Part shown: piece after piece, positions 1 through 7,963 of the stretch | Layout of the letters: every line of letters starts with the position of its first letter | Numbering within the stretch: position 1 is the stretch's first letter | DNA from: Pseudomonas segetis | Lineage (GTDB): Bacteria > Pseudomonadota > Gammaproteobacteria > Pseudomonadales > Pseudomonadaceae | Length of the DNA: 64,000 nt | Direction of reading: 5' to 3' | NCBI RefSeq assembly: GCF_900188155.1 | Contig: NZ_FZOG01000002.1 | Coordinates: forward strand, 62,001-126,000 | The notes under the pieces: model-generated | What the model saw: the letters and a program-made list of their open reading frames with translations, nothing else | Databases searched by the model: none | What the model was told of the DNA's origin: nothing | Made by a program: the position numbers and the translations under genes

Positions 1-5
1 CTCTT

Positions 6-242
6 TTGCTTACTGTCTTAACTGTGGTTCTCAGTGGCTGTGCCGCACAACCTGAATCCAGGGAACCCGCCTACACCGACGCCGAAGTCAAACAGTTCGC
101 ACTTGAGGTTCTGAGCCGCAGTAGCCTGTCGATGGAAGATTACGAGAAAATCCGCAAGGCCCTGCTCAACCCGAACCACAGCATGTCCAACTCGATCAGG
201 GATGTTAAAACGGCTGCAGAATTTAGCCCCGATAAAGGCTAG
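6..242 (+). CDS. Small putative lipoprotein (start uncertain)
   Basis: Short protein with a hydrophobic N-terminus ending in a lipobox-like LSGC, so probably a lipoprotein whose mature chain starts at Cys12. The rest (about 65 residues) is polar and charged with no motif I recognise. The first in-window start is a TTG with no visible ribosome site; the signal peptide is short, so the true start may lie upstream of the window. No function is proposed. Confidence 0.55.
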   Translation: MLTVLTVVLSGCAAQPESREPAYTDAEVKQFALEVLSRSSLSMEDYEKIRKALLNPNHSMSNSIRDVKTAAEFSPDKG

Positions 243-374
243 GCAACCGCGCCATGGCATCCGGCTGGATAAATCACCTTGATCAATAAAGCCAATCGGT
301 ACATTTGCCCGAACCCCGTTATGCTGTAGACAGACGAAATGCAACGACCCAAGATTTTTATCAAGGAGGGTTAA

Positions 375-899
375 ATGACCGAACAACAGAGCAATGCCGG
401 CGAACAACTCGACGACGAAACCCTGGCATTTGCTGAGCGGGTTTTCGATCATGCGCGCTGTGGCGATACCGATACCCTGAAGGCAATGATCGAACAGGGT
501 CTACCCGTAAACCTGCGCAACCACAAAGGCGACAGCCTGTTGATGCTGGCGAGCTATCACGGGCACATCGAAACCTCGAAAATGCTCCTGGCGGCCAAGG
601 CCGACCCAGACCTGCGCAACCAGAACGGACAGACACCGCTGGCAGGTGCAGCCTTCAAGGGCAACCTCGAAATCATCAAAATGCTTCTTGAGCATGGCGC
701 AGATGTCGAGGGCACGACTCCTGACGGCAAGACTTCACTGATGATGGCTGCAATGTTCAACAACGTTGCCGCCATTGACCTGTTGCTCAGCCATGGCGCC
801 AACCCTAAAAGCTGTGACAACAACGGTGTGACACCGCTGACCGCCGCAAAGCTCATGGGCGGCCCCGAAGCAGTAGCGCGCCTGGAGCAAGAACTGTAA
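375..899 (+). CDS. Ankyrin-repeat protein
   Basis: A 174-residue protein made almost wholly of about four ankyrin repeats from residue ~20 on, recognisable by repeated G-x-TPL-x-x-A and HGAD/HGAN type turns (for example NGQTPLAGAA, LEHGADVE, LSHGANPK). It has no signal peptide and should be a cytosolic protein-binding module. A strong ribosome site, AAGGAGGG, ends 4 bases before the ATG. Pseudomonads carry similar single-domain ankyrin proteins next to catalase or the KASIII/ECF genes; here no such partner is adjacent (the KASIII operon is 22 kb away). The partner protein cannot be told from sequence. Confidence 0.9.
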   Translation: MTEQQSNAGEQLDDETLAFAERVFDHARCGDTDTLKAMIEQGLPVNLRNHKGDSLLMLASYHGHIETSKMLLAAKADPDLRNQNGQTPLAGAAFKGNLEIIKMLLEHGADVEGTTPDGKTSLMMAAMFNNVAAIDLLLSHGANPKSCDNNGVTPLTAAKLMGGPEAVARLEQEL

Positions 900-928
900 C
901 AACCTGGCTGCAATTCCAGCCGCTTGTT

Positions 929-968
929 GAGCTTATTGCACAGGGTATTGATCCTGAGCAATAAGCTC
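929..968. other. Perfect 11-bp hairpin in intergenic space
   Basis: GAGCTTATTGC (929-939) pairs exactly with GCAATAAGCTC (958-968); inside the loop CAGG and CCTG can pair as well. No T-run follows, so it is either a weak terminator or a 3' end-protecting stem for the ankyrin transcript. Confidence 0.5.
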
Positions 969-1022
969 ACCGCCAAGCTCATTAGCCTGTGATCACCCTT
1001 CATTTATCACAGGCCAAGCACC

Positions 1023-1358
1023 ATGAGTATCACATCCGCCGACATCTGTAGCGCTGCCGATCAACTACAGGGCCTTGTGGGCTTTAATCAAAAAACCGAC
1101 CAGTACATCGTGCGCTTCAGCGAAGACTCGTTTGGCCTGGATATTCTCCAGGAGTCGATACAGCCAACCAGCGAGTTCGTCTGGAGCCCGCATTGCGACA
1201 ACCACATGCGTTTAGACCGCACGCGCATACAGCTGCTGCTAGACCAACATATCGATGAACGGCTGAATATCACTGCGCCTATCCAGCTGTATATGCAACG
1301 CAATGACCTGGCTGAGATAGTTGCCGAACGCCGCGTCAGCAGCATCGGCGAGCAATGA
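1023..1358 (+). CDS. Conserved-type hypothetical protein, 111 aa
   Basis: A soluble 111-residue protein with no signal peptide, membrane segment or motif I recognise. It starts with MSITSADICSAADQ and contains a WSPHCDNHMR stretch with Cys and two His. It stands alone between two hairpin-bearing spacers. Codon use resembles its neighbours, so it looks like a real gene, but no function can be proposed. Confidence 0.6.
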   Translation: MSITSADICSAADQLQGLVGFNQKTDQYIVRFSEDSFGLDILQESIQPTSEFVWSPHCDNHMRLDRTRIQLLLDQHIDERLNITAPIQLYMQRNDLAEIVAERRVSSIGEQ

Positions 1359-1476
1359 TGTATTTCAATAGAAGCATTTCTGGCTAATCGGCGTAGACTG
1401 GATCCTACCGAGGCTTGCCGGAGAATGTCCCAAAGGCTCCACGCTCACTCACTTTTCACCCACTGAGGTAAAGATC

Positions 1477-1608
1477 ATGAGCAAAGGTATGGATTCAAAA
1501 AAGAACAGCAAGAAGAAGCCCCTGAAAACCGCTCAGGAAAAACGCATGGCCAAGAAATCCAAGCATGAGGGCCAAACCCTGCTTGGCAGCCACGCCGCAC
1601 GCAACTGA
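1477..1608 (+). CDS. Small highly basic protein, 43 aa
   Basis: ATG with a GAGGTA ribosome site 7-8 bases upstream opens a 43-residue frame rich in Lys: it begins MSKGMDSKKNSKKKPLKTAQ and ends in GSHAARN. More than a quarter of residues are Lys or Arg, suggesting nucleic-acid or ribosome association, but this is inference. The composition, good ribosome site and separate spacer argue that it is real despite its size. Confidence 0.6.
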   Translation: MSKGMDSKKNSKKKPLKTAQEKRMAKKSKHEGQTLLGSHAARN

Positions 1609-1615
1609 GACAATC

Positions 1616-1647
1616 GCCCAGCGCTAGGCCAAGTGCCCGCGCTGGGC
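1616..1647. terminator. Possible terminator hairpin
   Basis: GCCCAGCGC (1616-1624) pairs with GCGCTGGGC (1639-1647), directly after the small basic gene. No U-tract follows, so intrinsic termination is uncertain. Confidence 0.35.
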
Positions 1648-1670
1648 CAAACCGAACCAGCCCGAACCCA

Positions 1671-2093
1671 ATGCCTGCAACCCGTGTTCGCCTTCTACCT
1701 GAACCCTTGAAACCCTTGGCCAACAAGTTTTACGGCGCCCATCGCTCGAAAATGAAGGCCACCCATGAAGATCAGGTCTGGGTTGTCGAGCACACACAAA
1801 TCATTGCCGCATTGTGCCTGCGGCCTGTTGCCAGCGGACACTGGTTGACCAGCTTGTTCGTGGCCCCCGAACACCGCCTGCAAGGTCATGCACGAGAACT
1901 TATAAAGGCCGTTACAAGCAGCTGCAATTCAACAGTCTGGCTGTTTTGCCATCCATCTTTGTCTGAGTTTTACCAGGCGTCGGGTTTTAGCCCCGAGGTA
2001 CAGCTCCCCGAACAACTCAGCCAGCGCTTAACGCGCTACCAACGCAGCAAGTCATTGATCGCCCTGGCCGCCCAAACCAGTCAAGCACTGTAA
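1671..2093 (+). CDS. GNAT-family N-acetyltransferase
   Basis: A 140-residue protein with the GNAT core: the beta4 segment LTSLFVAPEHRLQGHARELI (residues ~59-78) gives the V-x-x-x-x-R-x-x-G-x-A acetyl-CoA pyrophosphate-binding signature, and a C-terminal FYQASGF matches the usual beta5-alpha4 end. It probably acetylates a small molecule or protein in the cytosol; the substrate is unknown. The assigned ATG has no clear ribosome site, so an internal start is possible. Confidence 0.75.
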   Translation: MPATRVRLLPEPLKPLANKFYGAHRSKMKATHEDQVWVVEHTQIIAALCLRPVASGHWLTSLFVAPEHRLQGHARELIKAVTSSCNSTVWLFCHPSLSEFYQASGFSPEVQLPEQLSQRLTRYQRSKSLIALAAQTSQAL

Positions 2094-2146
2094 CAAGCGC
2101 ATATTTTTAACCTCTATATTGCTCATGGCAGAGGATGAAAATACTC

Positions 2147-2671
2147 ATGAAACGCCGTTCTTTTCTGCACGGTCTGGCCCTATTACCGGCGGCACCGCTG
2201 CTGGGTTCATTGATACAACCCGCTGTGGCTCAAACAACAGCAACGCAACCGGTCATCACACCGCTGAACAAGCCCCGCGAGGCGTGGCGAAAACTGCTTG
2301 CCCAAGACGCCTACGCCGTGCTGTTCGAGGAAAACACCGAGCGCCCCGACAGCAGCCCCCTCAATCACGAAGAGCGGGATGGCACCTTTATCTGCGCGGC
2401 CTGTTACTTGCCGCTGTTTCAAAGCGAAAACAAGTTTGACAGCGGCACAGGCTGGCCGAGCTTTACCCAGCCCATTGCAGGTCATATCGGCACGAAGCGT
2501 GACTTCAAGCTGCTCTGGCCACGCACTGAATATCACTGCATCCGCTGTGGCGGGCACCAGGGCCACCTGTTTAATGACGGCCCTGCTCCGCGTGGGGAAC
2601 GCTGGTGTAACAATGGCCTGGCCCTGCAGTTTATTGCCAAGGGCGAAGACTTACCGGCCCTAAGGAGCTAA
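2147..2671 (+). CDS. msrB: Exported peptide-methionine (R)-S-oxide reductase
   Basis: Reduces methionine-R-sulfoxide in proteins. The start at 2147 is preferred over the ATG at 2135 because AGAGGA ends about 11 bases before it. The N-terminus MKRRSFLHGLALLPAAP is a twin-arginine (RRxFL) signal peptide ending near AVAQ, so the enzyme should be Tat-exported. The MsrB core follows, with zinc-type CxxC pairs (CAAC at about 83-86, CIRC at 131-134), GTGWPSF, and the catalytic Cys in GERWC (about 154). The stop overlaps the msrA start (TAATG), indicating translational coupling. Most MsrB proteins are cytosolic, so the export signal is notable. Confidence 0.93.
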   Translation: MKRRSFLHGLALLPAAPLLGSLIQPAVAQTTATQPVITPLNKPREAWRKLLAQDAYAVLFEENTERPDSSPLNHEERDGTFICAACYLPLFQSENKFDSGTGWPSFTQPIAGHIGTKRDFKLLWPRTEYHCIRCGGHQGHLFNDGPAPRGERWCNNGLALQFIAKGEDLPALRS

Positions 2672-3348
2672 TGATGACAACTGAAACTATTAAACGCCTT
2701 GGTTTGGCCGGTGCGACGCTGCTACTGGGCTTGCTGCTCGGCGCCTGCGGTCCAACCTCGTCAACCCCTGCGGCAGCACAAGCCACAGGCACCGCGCAGA
2801 GCATAGAGCTCAAACCCGGCGAGCAAGGGGTTGCAGTCTTCGCGGGGGGATGCTTCTGGTGCACCGAGTCGGACTTCGACAAAGTACCAGGCGTTTTGTC
2901 GACCACCTCCGGATATATTGGCGGCACTGTCAAAAACCCCACCTACGAGCAGGTCTCATCGGGTAAAACCGGACACCTGGAGGCGGTACTGGTCAGTTAT
3001 GACCCGAACAAGACCAGTTATGCAAAGTTACTCGAAGCTTACTGGCCAACTATCGATCCCTTGACCGCCAATGCACAGTTTTGCGACCACGGCAGCCAAT
3101 ATCGCAGCGCAATTTTCTACAGCGACGATGCGGAAGAAGCGGCAGCGCAGGCCTCCAAGACCGCCTTGCAGAACTCTGGCAGGCTCAAAGGCAAGATTGT
3201 CACCGAGATATTGCCGGGTACAACCTTTTATCCTGCCGAGGAGTACCATCAGGACTACTACCTGAAAAACCCGCTGCGCTATAAGTACTATCGCACCGCC
3301 TGCGGTCGTGACTCACGACTCGAAGACATCTGGGGCAGCAAAGGCTAG
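2671..3348 (+). CDS. msrA: Exported peptide-methionine (S)-S-oxide reductase (lipoprotein)
   Basis: Reduces methionine-S-sulfoxide, complementing the upstream MsrB. The N-terminus has a hydrophobic stretch ending in a lipobox LLGAC (Cys26), so it is a predicted lipoprotein of the periplasmic face. The catalytic motif GCFWCTE is at residues 60-66, followed by family motifs GYIGG, GHLEAV, DHGSQYRS and the C-terminal YHQDYY. A C-terminal TACGRD may supply the resolving Cys. Either of two tandem ATGs may be used. A strong terminator follows, closing a two-gene operon. Confidence 0.93.
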   Translation: MMTTETIKRLGLAGATLLLGLLLGACGPTSSTPAAAQATGTAQSIELKPGEQGVAVFAGGCFWCTESDFDKVPGVLSTTSGYIGGTVKNPTYEQVSSGKTGHLEAVLVSYDPNKTSYAKLLEAYWPTIDPLTANAQFCDHGSQYRSAIFYSDDAEEAAAQASKTALQNSGRLKGKIVTEILPGTTFYPAEEYHQDYYLKNPLRYKYYRTACGRDSRLEDIWGSKG

Positions 3349-3369
3349 GCGCTGTCTCCAACATACAAA

Positions 3370-3406
3370 AACACCAGTCGAACAGGCATTCGACTGGTGT
3401 TTTTTT
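3370..3406. terminator. Intrinsic terminator (bidirectional)
   Basis: AACACCAGTCG (3370-3380) pairs with CGACTGGTGTT (3391-3401) and is followed by a T-run on the plus strand; the A-run on the left gives a T-run on the minus strand too. It separates msrA from the convergent gene ending at 3425. Confidence 0.9.
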
Positions 3407-3424
3407 AAAGCTCGCAGTAAGGGA

Positions 3425-3769
3425 TTAGCGGCTATCTTGGCGCTCATAGGTTGAACTGCCAGGCCTGCGTTCAACCTCGTAGCCACCGGGACACACAATG
3501 CTTTGCCGGATGCCGCCGCGGGTTTCGAATGATTGGCTGGCACTGCTATTGCGCTGGTGGACAGAGCCATAATCGCTCGGCACCTGATAGCCGCCATAGC
3601 CATTGTATTGCTGCGAGCTGCGCGACTGACCAATACTTCCCGTTGCCCCGGGGCTTATATAGGTCTTGGGGATGACCCGGATTGTCTGTTGCCCGGCCTG
3701 ATCGGCATGGGCCGTGCCGAGGACACCGAGCAACAGCCCGGCGCCCAGCAAAATGTTCAGTTTGATCAT
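3425..3769 (-). CDS. Exported hypothetical protein
   Basis: A 114-residue protein with a clear Sec signal peptide (MIKLNILLGAGLLLGVLGTAHA, cleavage expected after AHA). The mature part is rich in Ser, Gly, Gln and Tyr (for example SSQQYNGYGGYQ) and has a single Cys in QSIVCPGG, so it looks unstructured and periplasmic. No family is recognised. It is convergent with msrBA and downstream of the CvfB-like gene on the same strand. Confidence 0.65.
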   Translation of the reverse strand: MIKLNILLGAGLLLGVLGTAHADQAGQQTIRVIPKTYISPGATGSIGQSRSSQQYNGYGGYQVPSDYGSVHQRNSSASQSFETRGGIRQSIVCPGGYEVERRPGSSTYERQDSR

Positions 3770-3853
3770 CGGTTTAGGCCTCTAGGTCGTGTAGCCGTAT
3801 TTCATCAGACAACACCAGCCTGCAGAGGCTCCCTTACGGCGATCACCGGTACC

Positions 3854-4696
3854 CTACTTGGCGATCAACTCGATACGATCGTCGTGAATGGTGATCAGCC
3901 CTTGCTTGTACAAGCCACCAATGGCTTTCTTGAAGTTGCCCTTGCTGACACGAAACAAGGCGGAAATGGCCTCGGGAGAGCTTTTGTCGCTAAGCGGCAA
4001 CACACCATCGTTGTCACGCAACTTGCTCAACACCTGCTCGCTCAAGCTGCCAACAGCCTCCTGACCGATTGGCTGCAAGCTCAGGCTGATTTTGCCGTCA
4101 CTGCGCATTTCCTTGATGAACCCTTTGTCCCGCATGCCACTACGAACAAACTTGAACAGCTCGTTCTTGTGCAGCAAGCCCCAGTGCTTGCCATTGATAA
4201 TGGCTTTGAAACCCATGTCAGTGGCATCGGCAATCAGCAGGTCGACTTCCTGGCCTGTCTTGTATGTCGCGGGAAGGTTATCGAGATAGCGATCCAGGCG
4301 TGCCGTGGCGGTAATACGCTTGCTGCGCTTGTCCAGGAACACATGGACAACACAGTAATCACCAACCTGCAGCGGACGCTTCTCCTCGGAGTGTGGCAGC
4401 AGCAGATCCTTAGGCAGACCCCAGTCGAGAAACAAGCCAACATGATTGATATCAATCACTTTCAAGCTGGCAAACTCGCCCACCTGAACTTTCGGCTTTT
4501 CAGTGGTTGCGATGAGTTTGTCTTCACTGTCCAGATAGACAAATACATTGAGCCAGTCTTCCACCTCGCTCGGGGTATCACTGGGAATATAACGCTTGGG
4601 CAATAAAATCTCGCCATCAGCCCCGCCGTCCAGATACAGGCCAAAGTCCGTGTGTTTCACGACCTGTAAGGAATTCATTCGTCCAATTAACGCCAT
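3854..4696 (-). CDS. cvfB: CvfB/YitL-family S1 RNA-binding protein
   Basis: A 280-residue cytosolic protein with the CvfB arrangement: tandem S1-like modules (residues ~1-65, ~68-130, ~145-210) seen from repeated GLYLDGG, GLFLDWG and GFKAIINGKHWGLLH elements, then a C-terminal winged-helix segment (~225-280, with SPEAISALFRVSKGNFKKA). The family binds RNA and affects virulence-factor expression in Gram-positive bacteria; its role in Pseudomonas is not settled. The start MALIGRMNSLQVV fits the family N-terminus. Confidence 0.85.
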   Translation of the reverse strand: MALIGRMNSLQVVKHTDFGLYLDGGADGEILLPKRYIPSDTPSEVEDWLNVFVYLDSEDKLIATTEKPKVQVGEFASLKVIDINHVGLFLDWGLPKDLLLPHSEEKRPLQVGDYCVVHVFLDKRSKRITATARLDRYLDNLPATYKTGQEVDLLIADATDMGFKAIINGKHWGLLHKNELFKFVRSGMRDKGFIKEMRSDGKISLSLQPIGQEAVGSLSEQVLSKLRDNDGVLPLSDKSSPEAISALFRVSKGNFKKAIGGLYKQGLITIHDDRIELIAK

Positions 4697-4839
4697 GGTG
4701 CACTACCCTCTCTGCAATGCCAGCATTCTAACCGAGTTGCAGCCAGTATTCTCGCTGGGGATTGCGGATCGCCTGCAAAGCACCAGCCCCTTGCCAGCGA
4801 CGACCCGACCAGTGGCAAGATCGCCTTTTTCGGAAACTT

Positions 4840-5015
4840 GAGTATTAATATTAATTTCAATAAAAACAGTTATTTGTGTGCAAAAAACAACTGATCCAAA
4901 TTTAAATAAAATCGCTGATTAATTTCTGGCATATAAATTCTCGAGGGTAATAACCGAATAATTGTCAAGTCATTCATGTATACTGGTCGACCGAGTTAAT
5001 TTTGAGTAAAGGTTA
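4840..5015 (+). promoter_or_regulatory. AT-rich upstream region of the 62-aa gene
   Basis: A stretch of markedly higher A+T than its surroundings between the divergent CvfB-like gene and the small gene at 5016. It holds a TATACT hexamer at 4979-4984 that could be a -10 box; no -35 at 17-bp spacing is evident. Promoter function is inference. Confidence 0.35.
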
Positions 5016-5204
5016 ATGGCCGTCATGCGCGTAAAAGCATCCAACACCAAATCCAAACCAGCTCCGGCTGTTGAAACCAGCGCATCGATTGACGCGCAGG
5101 TTGCAGCTTTCCTGAAATCGGGTGGTGAAATCCAGCAGATCGCCAAAGGCGTTAGCGGTCAGGTTTACGGCGCAACCAAGCAGATCACCATCGGCAAGAA
5201 GTAA
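5016..5204 (+). CDS. Small hypothetical protein, 62 aa
   Basis: A 62-residue soluble protein with a basic, Ala/Ser/Pro-rich N-terminus (MAVMRVKASNTKSKPAPA) and a more ordered C-terminal half (GGEIQQIAKGVSGQVYGATK). A GTAAAGG ribosome site lies 4-8 bases before the ATG. The AT-rich upstream region suggests an expressed gene. I do not recognise the family; the basic head might contact nucleic acid, but that is speculation. Confidence 0.6.
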   Translation: MAVMRVKASNTKSKPAPAVETSASIDAQVAAFLKSGGEIQQIAKGVSGQVYGATKQITIGKK

Positions 5205-5597
5205 CACGAGCCACCAAGCTCCATCCTCACAGGGCAATGTACCGGCAGCCGCCAAGCAGCGCAGTGCTGCCAGGTTTGAACCTGCTGCTCTCTTGCCCTT
5301 TGGGTTCCGCTGACGACATCCCCTGAAACATTCCCGTCTCGCAGTCAGCCGCGAAGTCAGCGCTATTTTTCATATCAGCACTGGCGGTTAGCACACAGTT
5401 GTTTCAAAATTACGACAGGCCGCTTCAGCGGTTGATTCGGCGATGCCGTTGACTATGAATGGCATTGGCCCAGGAGTAATAGTGCGTTTTCTCAACCGCT
5501 GGCTCAGCACGATCCCCGGCGCACGGCACGGGCGGCTATCCAAAGCCTCCGAGCAAAGGTCAGGTGCGACCAAAATCGACCAGCAAGCGCAGTGTAC
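5205..5597. other. Non-coding spacer with a nested-hairpin segment
   Basis: No convincing gene is seen. At 5231-5299 several stems can nest: AGGGCAA (5231-5237) with TTGCCCT (5293-5299), enclosing GGCAGC with GCTGCC and CAGGTTTGAACCTG (5271-5284). The rest is unstructured to the eye. The segment could be a 3' structure of the small upstream gene. It is not a tRNA, lacking an anticodon arm layout and T-loop. Confidence 0.4.
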
Positions 5598-7862
5598 ATG
5601 AGCACTCCGAGCCGTTTGCTAAGCTGGCGTCACCCGACACAGTCACCGTTCGCACAGTGCCTGGCGCTCTGCGCCTTATTTATATTTATTCCACTTGCCA
5701 GCCGTTACTTGCTCGGCTGGTCGCACGCCTATGGCTATCTTTCAGATATTGCCATCGGTGGTCTGCTGGTCATATTGCTTTACCAGCGCCCACTGATTAT
5801 CGCGCTGCCTGTGATGATTTTCTGGAGCGTTCTGACCCTGGCCAACGTCGAGTTGCTGACGGCGGTTGGGCGCATGCCAGAGGCGTCCGACCTGCATTAC
5901 CTCACCGATGCACAGTTTGTCAGTCGCTCCACCCATGGGGCGGGCCTGAGCCACCCTGCACTGGGCCTTGCCTTGTTGGCCAATATCGGCTTGTACCTGC
6001 TGTTGTCATTGCGTCAGCGAGCAGCGGTACGCCGGCCAATCGGCAATGCGTGGCTGTTGCTACCACTGGCATTGCTCGCTGTCCATGCGCTGCTGCAATA
6101 CCGCATGCCGAGCGAAAGCGATCAGTGGTTTCAATTCAACCTGCCACACAAGCTCGCGGCTGAAGGCTTTAGCAATGGCGAGCAAGACCTGCAAAGCTGG
6201 CTGGACAATCAACCGCCAGGCGCGCCAGTGAATATTGCCGGCCTGCAACAGCTGGACCTCGATGGCACATCCTTGCTTGAGCAGGCGGGTCGGGCACGCA
6301 ATGTGTTGATCATCACCCTCGAAGGCATACCCGGGGCATACCTGGCCCCAAGCCGTGATGCACTGCAGAGTCCGTACAATGGCAATACCATGGTGCGCCT
6401 GAGCCGCTGGGCAGAACAGGGCATGCTCACCGCCGATTATGTGTTGCACAGCCATCAGACCATACGTGGTCTGTACTCAATGCTCTGTGGCGACTTTGCC
6501 AAGCTCGACTCAGGCACTCCCAAAGGTGTCGAGTTGCTTAACAACCCAAGCCGTAGCGAACAGTGCCTGCCTGCACAGATGCGTAAATACGGCTTTAGTA
6601 CCCATTACCTGCAAGGTGCAGGCCTGCGCTTTATGGCCAAGGACCAGATCATGCCGCAGATGGGGTTCGACAAAACCCTTGGTCGCGACTGGTTCACCAA
6701 TACGCCCCACCTGAATTTCCCCTGGGGCATGGATGACAAAAGCTTCTTCGAAGGCAGCCTTGGCTACATAAACCAGCTGCGCCAACAGGGCCAGCCCTGG
6801 ATGCTGACATTGATGACAGTCGGCACGCACCAGCCGTACTCGGCGCCAGCTGACTACTTGCAGCGCTTCCCCGACAGCAAGTTGGCGGCGGTGGCGTACC
6901 TGGACGACGCTGTCGGTGATTTCCTCGATGCACTCAAGCAACAGGGCGTGCTGGAGGATACCTTGGTCATAGTCACCTCTGACGAGTCCCACGGCATCGA
7001 AAACCTGGCGCTCGCCTCAGCCTGGGGCTTCAACCTGATTCTGGCTCCCGAACAACAGCAGTTGCCCCATCTCAAGCAAGGCGTGTACGGCCACGTTGAC
7101 CTCAGCGCCTCGGTACTGGATTACTTTGCCCTGCCAGTACCAGGCAATATCAGCGGTCGCTCACTGCTGCGTGACTACAACCGTGGCCGCCAGATAATTT
7201 CCTACACCAACGGCTTGCTGCGCCAGCACGATGGCCAGGGCACCTTTACCGAGTGCGACTTCCAGCATGTATGCAGGCGCTACGCCAGCAAAGGCTTTAT
7301 CAACGACAAATCGCACTACCTCGGGCGCTTTACCGGCAAACCTGCGCGCCTGCTCAGTCAACAGGCTGAATTGCTCAACCAATCTTTACGTCAGGCGGAT
7401 ACCAGCCAGCATTATCAGTTCGCCAATCACCAACCCATTGATCTCAAGCCCCAGAGAACGGACGACTGGGCTGACAACCTGGTTGGCGCGCAGTACCTGG
7501 AGTTGCCCCAGGGCACCCGAACCACGGTGACCATGAAGATTCGCGCGGTAAACCTTGATGCTGCCGGCGCCACCTTGCAACTGAAGACCAAGGAATACGA
7601 CCGCGATGTGGCAATCACCATCCCTGCGTTGCCCAAGCTCACCGCAGACCAGCCGGTCAGCTTGACCTTTAGCTTCGATAACCTGGATGCGCGCAAAGCC
7701 TTTTCCTTCCATCTGCTCGGCCAAGGTAACGGGGCTATTGTGCTAGACGAGTTCAGGGTCACGACCGAGCCCCGCACTGACAGCCTGGTTGCCACCAAGG
7801 ACGAAACACAAGCAAGGCTTGAAACAGCCACCGAAACGCCAGTCGAGAAAGTGCACAACTAA
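5598..7862 (+). CDS. LtaS-like membrane sulfatase / phosphoglycerol transferase-family protein
   Basis: An inner-membrane protein with about five N-terminal transmembrane helices (residues ~15-170) and a large periplasmic alkaline-phosphatase/sulfatase-fold domain. The first metal-site Glu lies in ITLEG (E242), the probable Thr nucleophile in HSHQT (T288), and a metal His in GTHQPY (H411). The last metal motif reads TSDESHG (D462, H465), where relatives usually have adjacent Asp-His. A C-terminal beta-rich domain (~600-740) follows, possibly carbohydrate-binding. The ATG at 5598 (MSTPSRLL) is preferred to the in-frame GTG at 5592. Gram-negative members modify periplasmic glucans or LPS, or are of unknown role; the substrate is open. 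The gene is monocistronic with a strong terminator. Confidence 0.85.
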   Translation: MSTPSRLLSWRHPTQSPFAQCLALCALFIFIPLASRYLLGWSHAYGYLSDIAIGGLLVILLYQRPLIIALPVMIFWSVLTLANVELLTAVGRMPEASDLHYLTDAQFVSRSTHGAGLSHPALGLALLANIGLYLLLSLRQRAAVRRPIGNAWLLLPLALLAVHALLQYRMPSESDQWFQFNLPHKLAAEGFSNGEQDLQSWLDNQPPGAPVNIAGLQQLDLDGTSLLEQAGRARNVLIITLEGIPGAYLAPSRDALQSPYNGNTMVRLSRWAEQGMLTADYVLHSHQTIRGLYSMLCGDFAKLDSGTPKGVELLNNPSRSEQCLPAQMRKYGFSTHYLQGAGLRFMAKDQIMPQMGFDKTLGRDWFTNTPHLNFPWGMDDKSFFEGSLGYINQLRQQGQPWMLTLMTVGTHQPYSAPADYLQRFPDSKLAAVAYLDDAVGDFLDALKQQGVLEDTLVIVTSDESHGIENLALASAWGFNLILAPEQQQLPHLKQGVYGHVDLSASVLDYFALPVPGNISGRSLLRDYNRGRQIISYTNGLLRQHDGQGTFTECDFQHVCRRYASKGFINDKSHYLGRFTGKPARLLSQQAELLNQSLRQADTSQHYQFANHQPIDLKPQRTDDWADNLVGAQYLELPQGTRTTVTMKIRAVNLDAAGATLQLKTKEYDRDVAITIPALPKLTADQPVSLTFSFDNLDARKAFSFHLLGQGNGAIVLDEFRVTTEPRTDSLVATKDETQARLETATETPVEKVHN

Positions 7863-7899
7863 GGTTGCGCTTGACCCAGGCCCACCGCGACAGCCAATA

Positions 7900-7935
7900 A
7901 AAAGCCGCCAACGAGATGATTCGTTGGCGGCTTTT
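7900..7935. terminator. Bidirectional intrinsic terminator
   Basis: AAAAGCCGCCAACGA (7900-7914) pairs perfectly with TCGTTGGCGGCTTTT (7921-7935) around a 6-base loop. The A and T runs at the ends make it work for both the sulfatase-like gene and the convergent helicase gene. Confidence 0.93.
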
Positions 7936-7963
7936 GTACTTTGCCGCGAAGCGAGCCGTGACC

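Noticed and set aside
3533..4606. Plus-strand open frame of 357 codons
   Set aside because: It lies opposite the CvfB-like gene, whose S1 repeats are clear; the plus-strand product has no family features.
5231..5299. Possible tRNA or riboswitch
   Set aside because: Stems do not fit a tRNA cloverleaf, there is no T-loop or CCA-type end, and no known riboswitch core is seen; kept only as a structured spacer.
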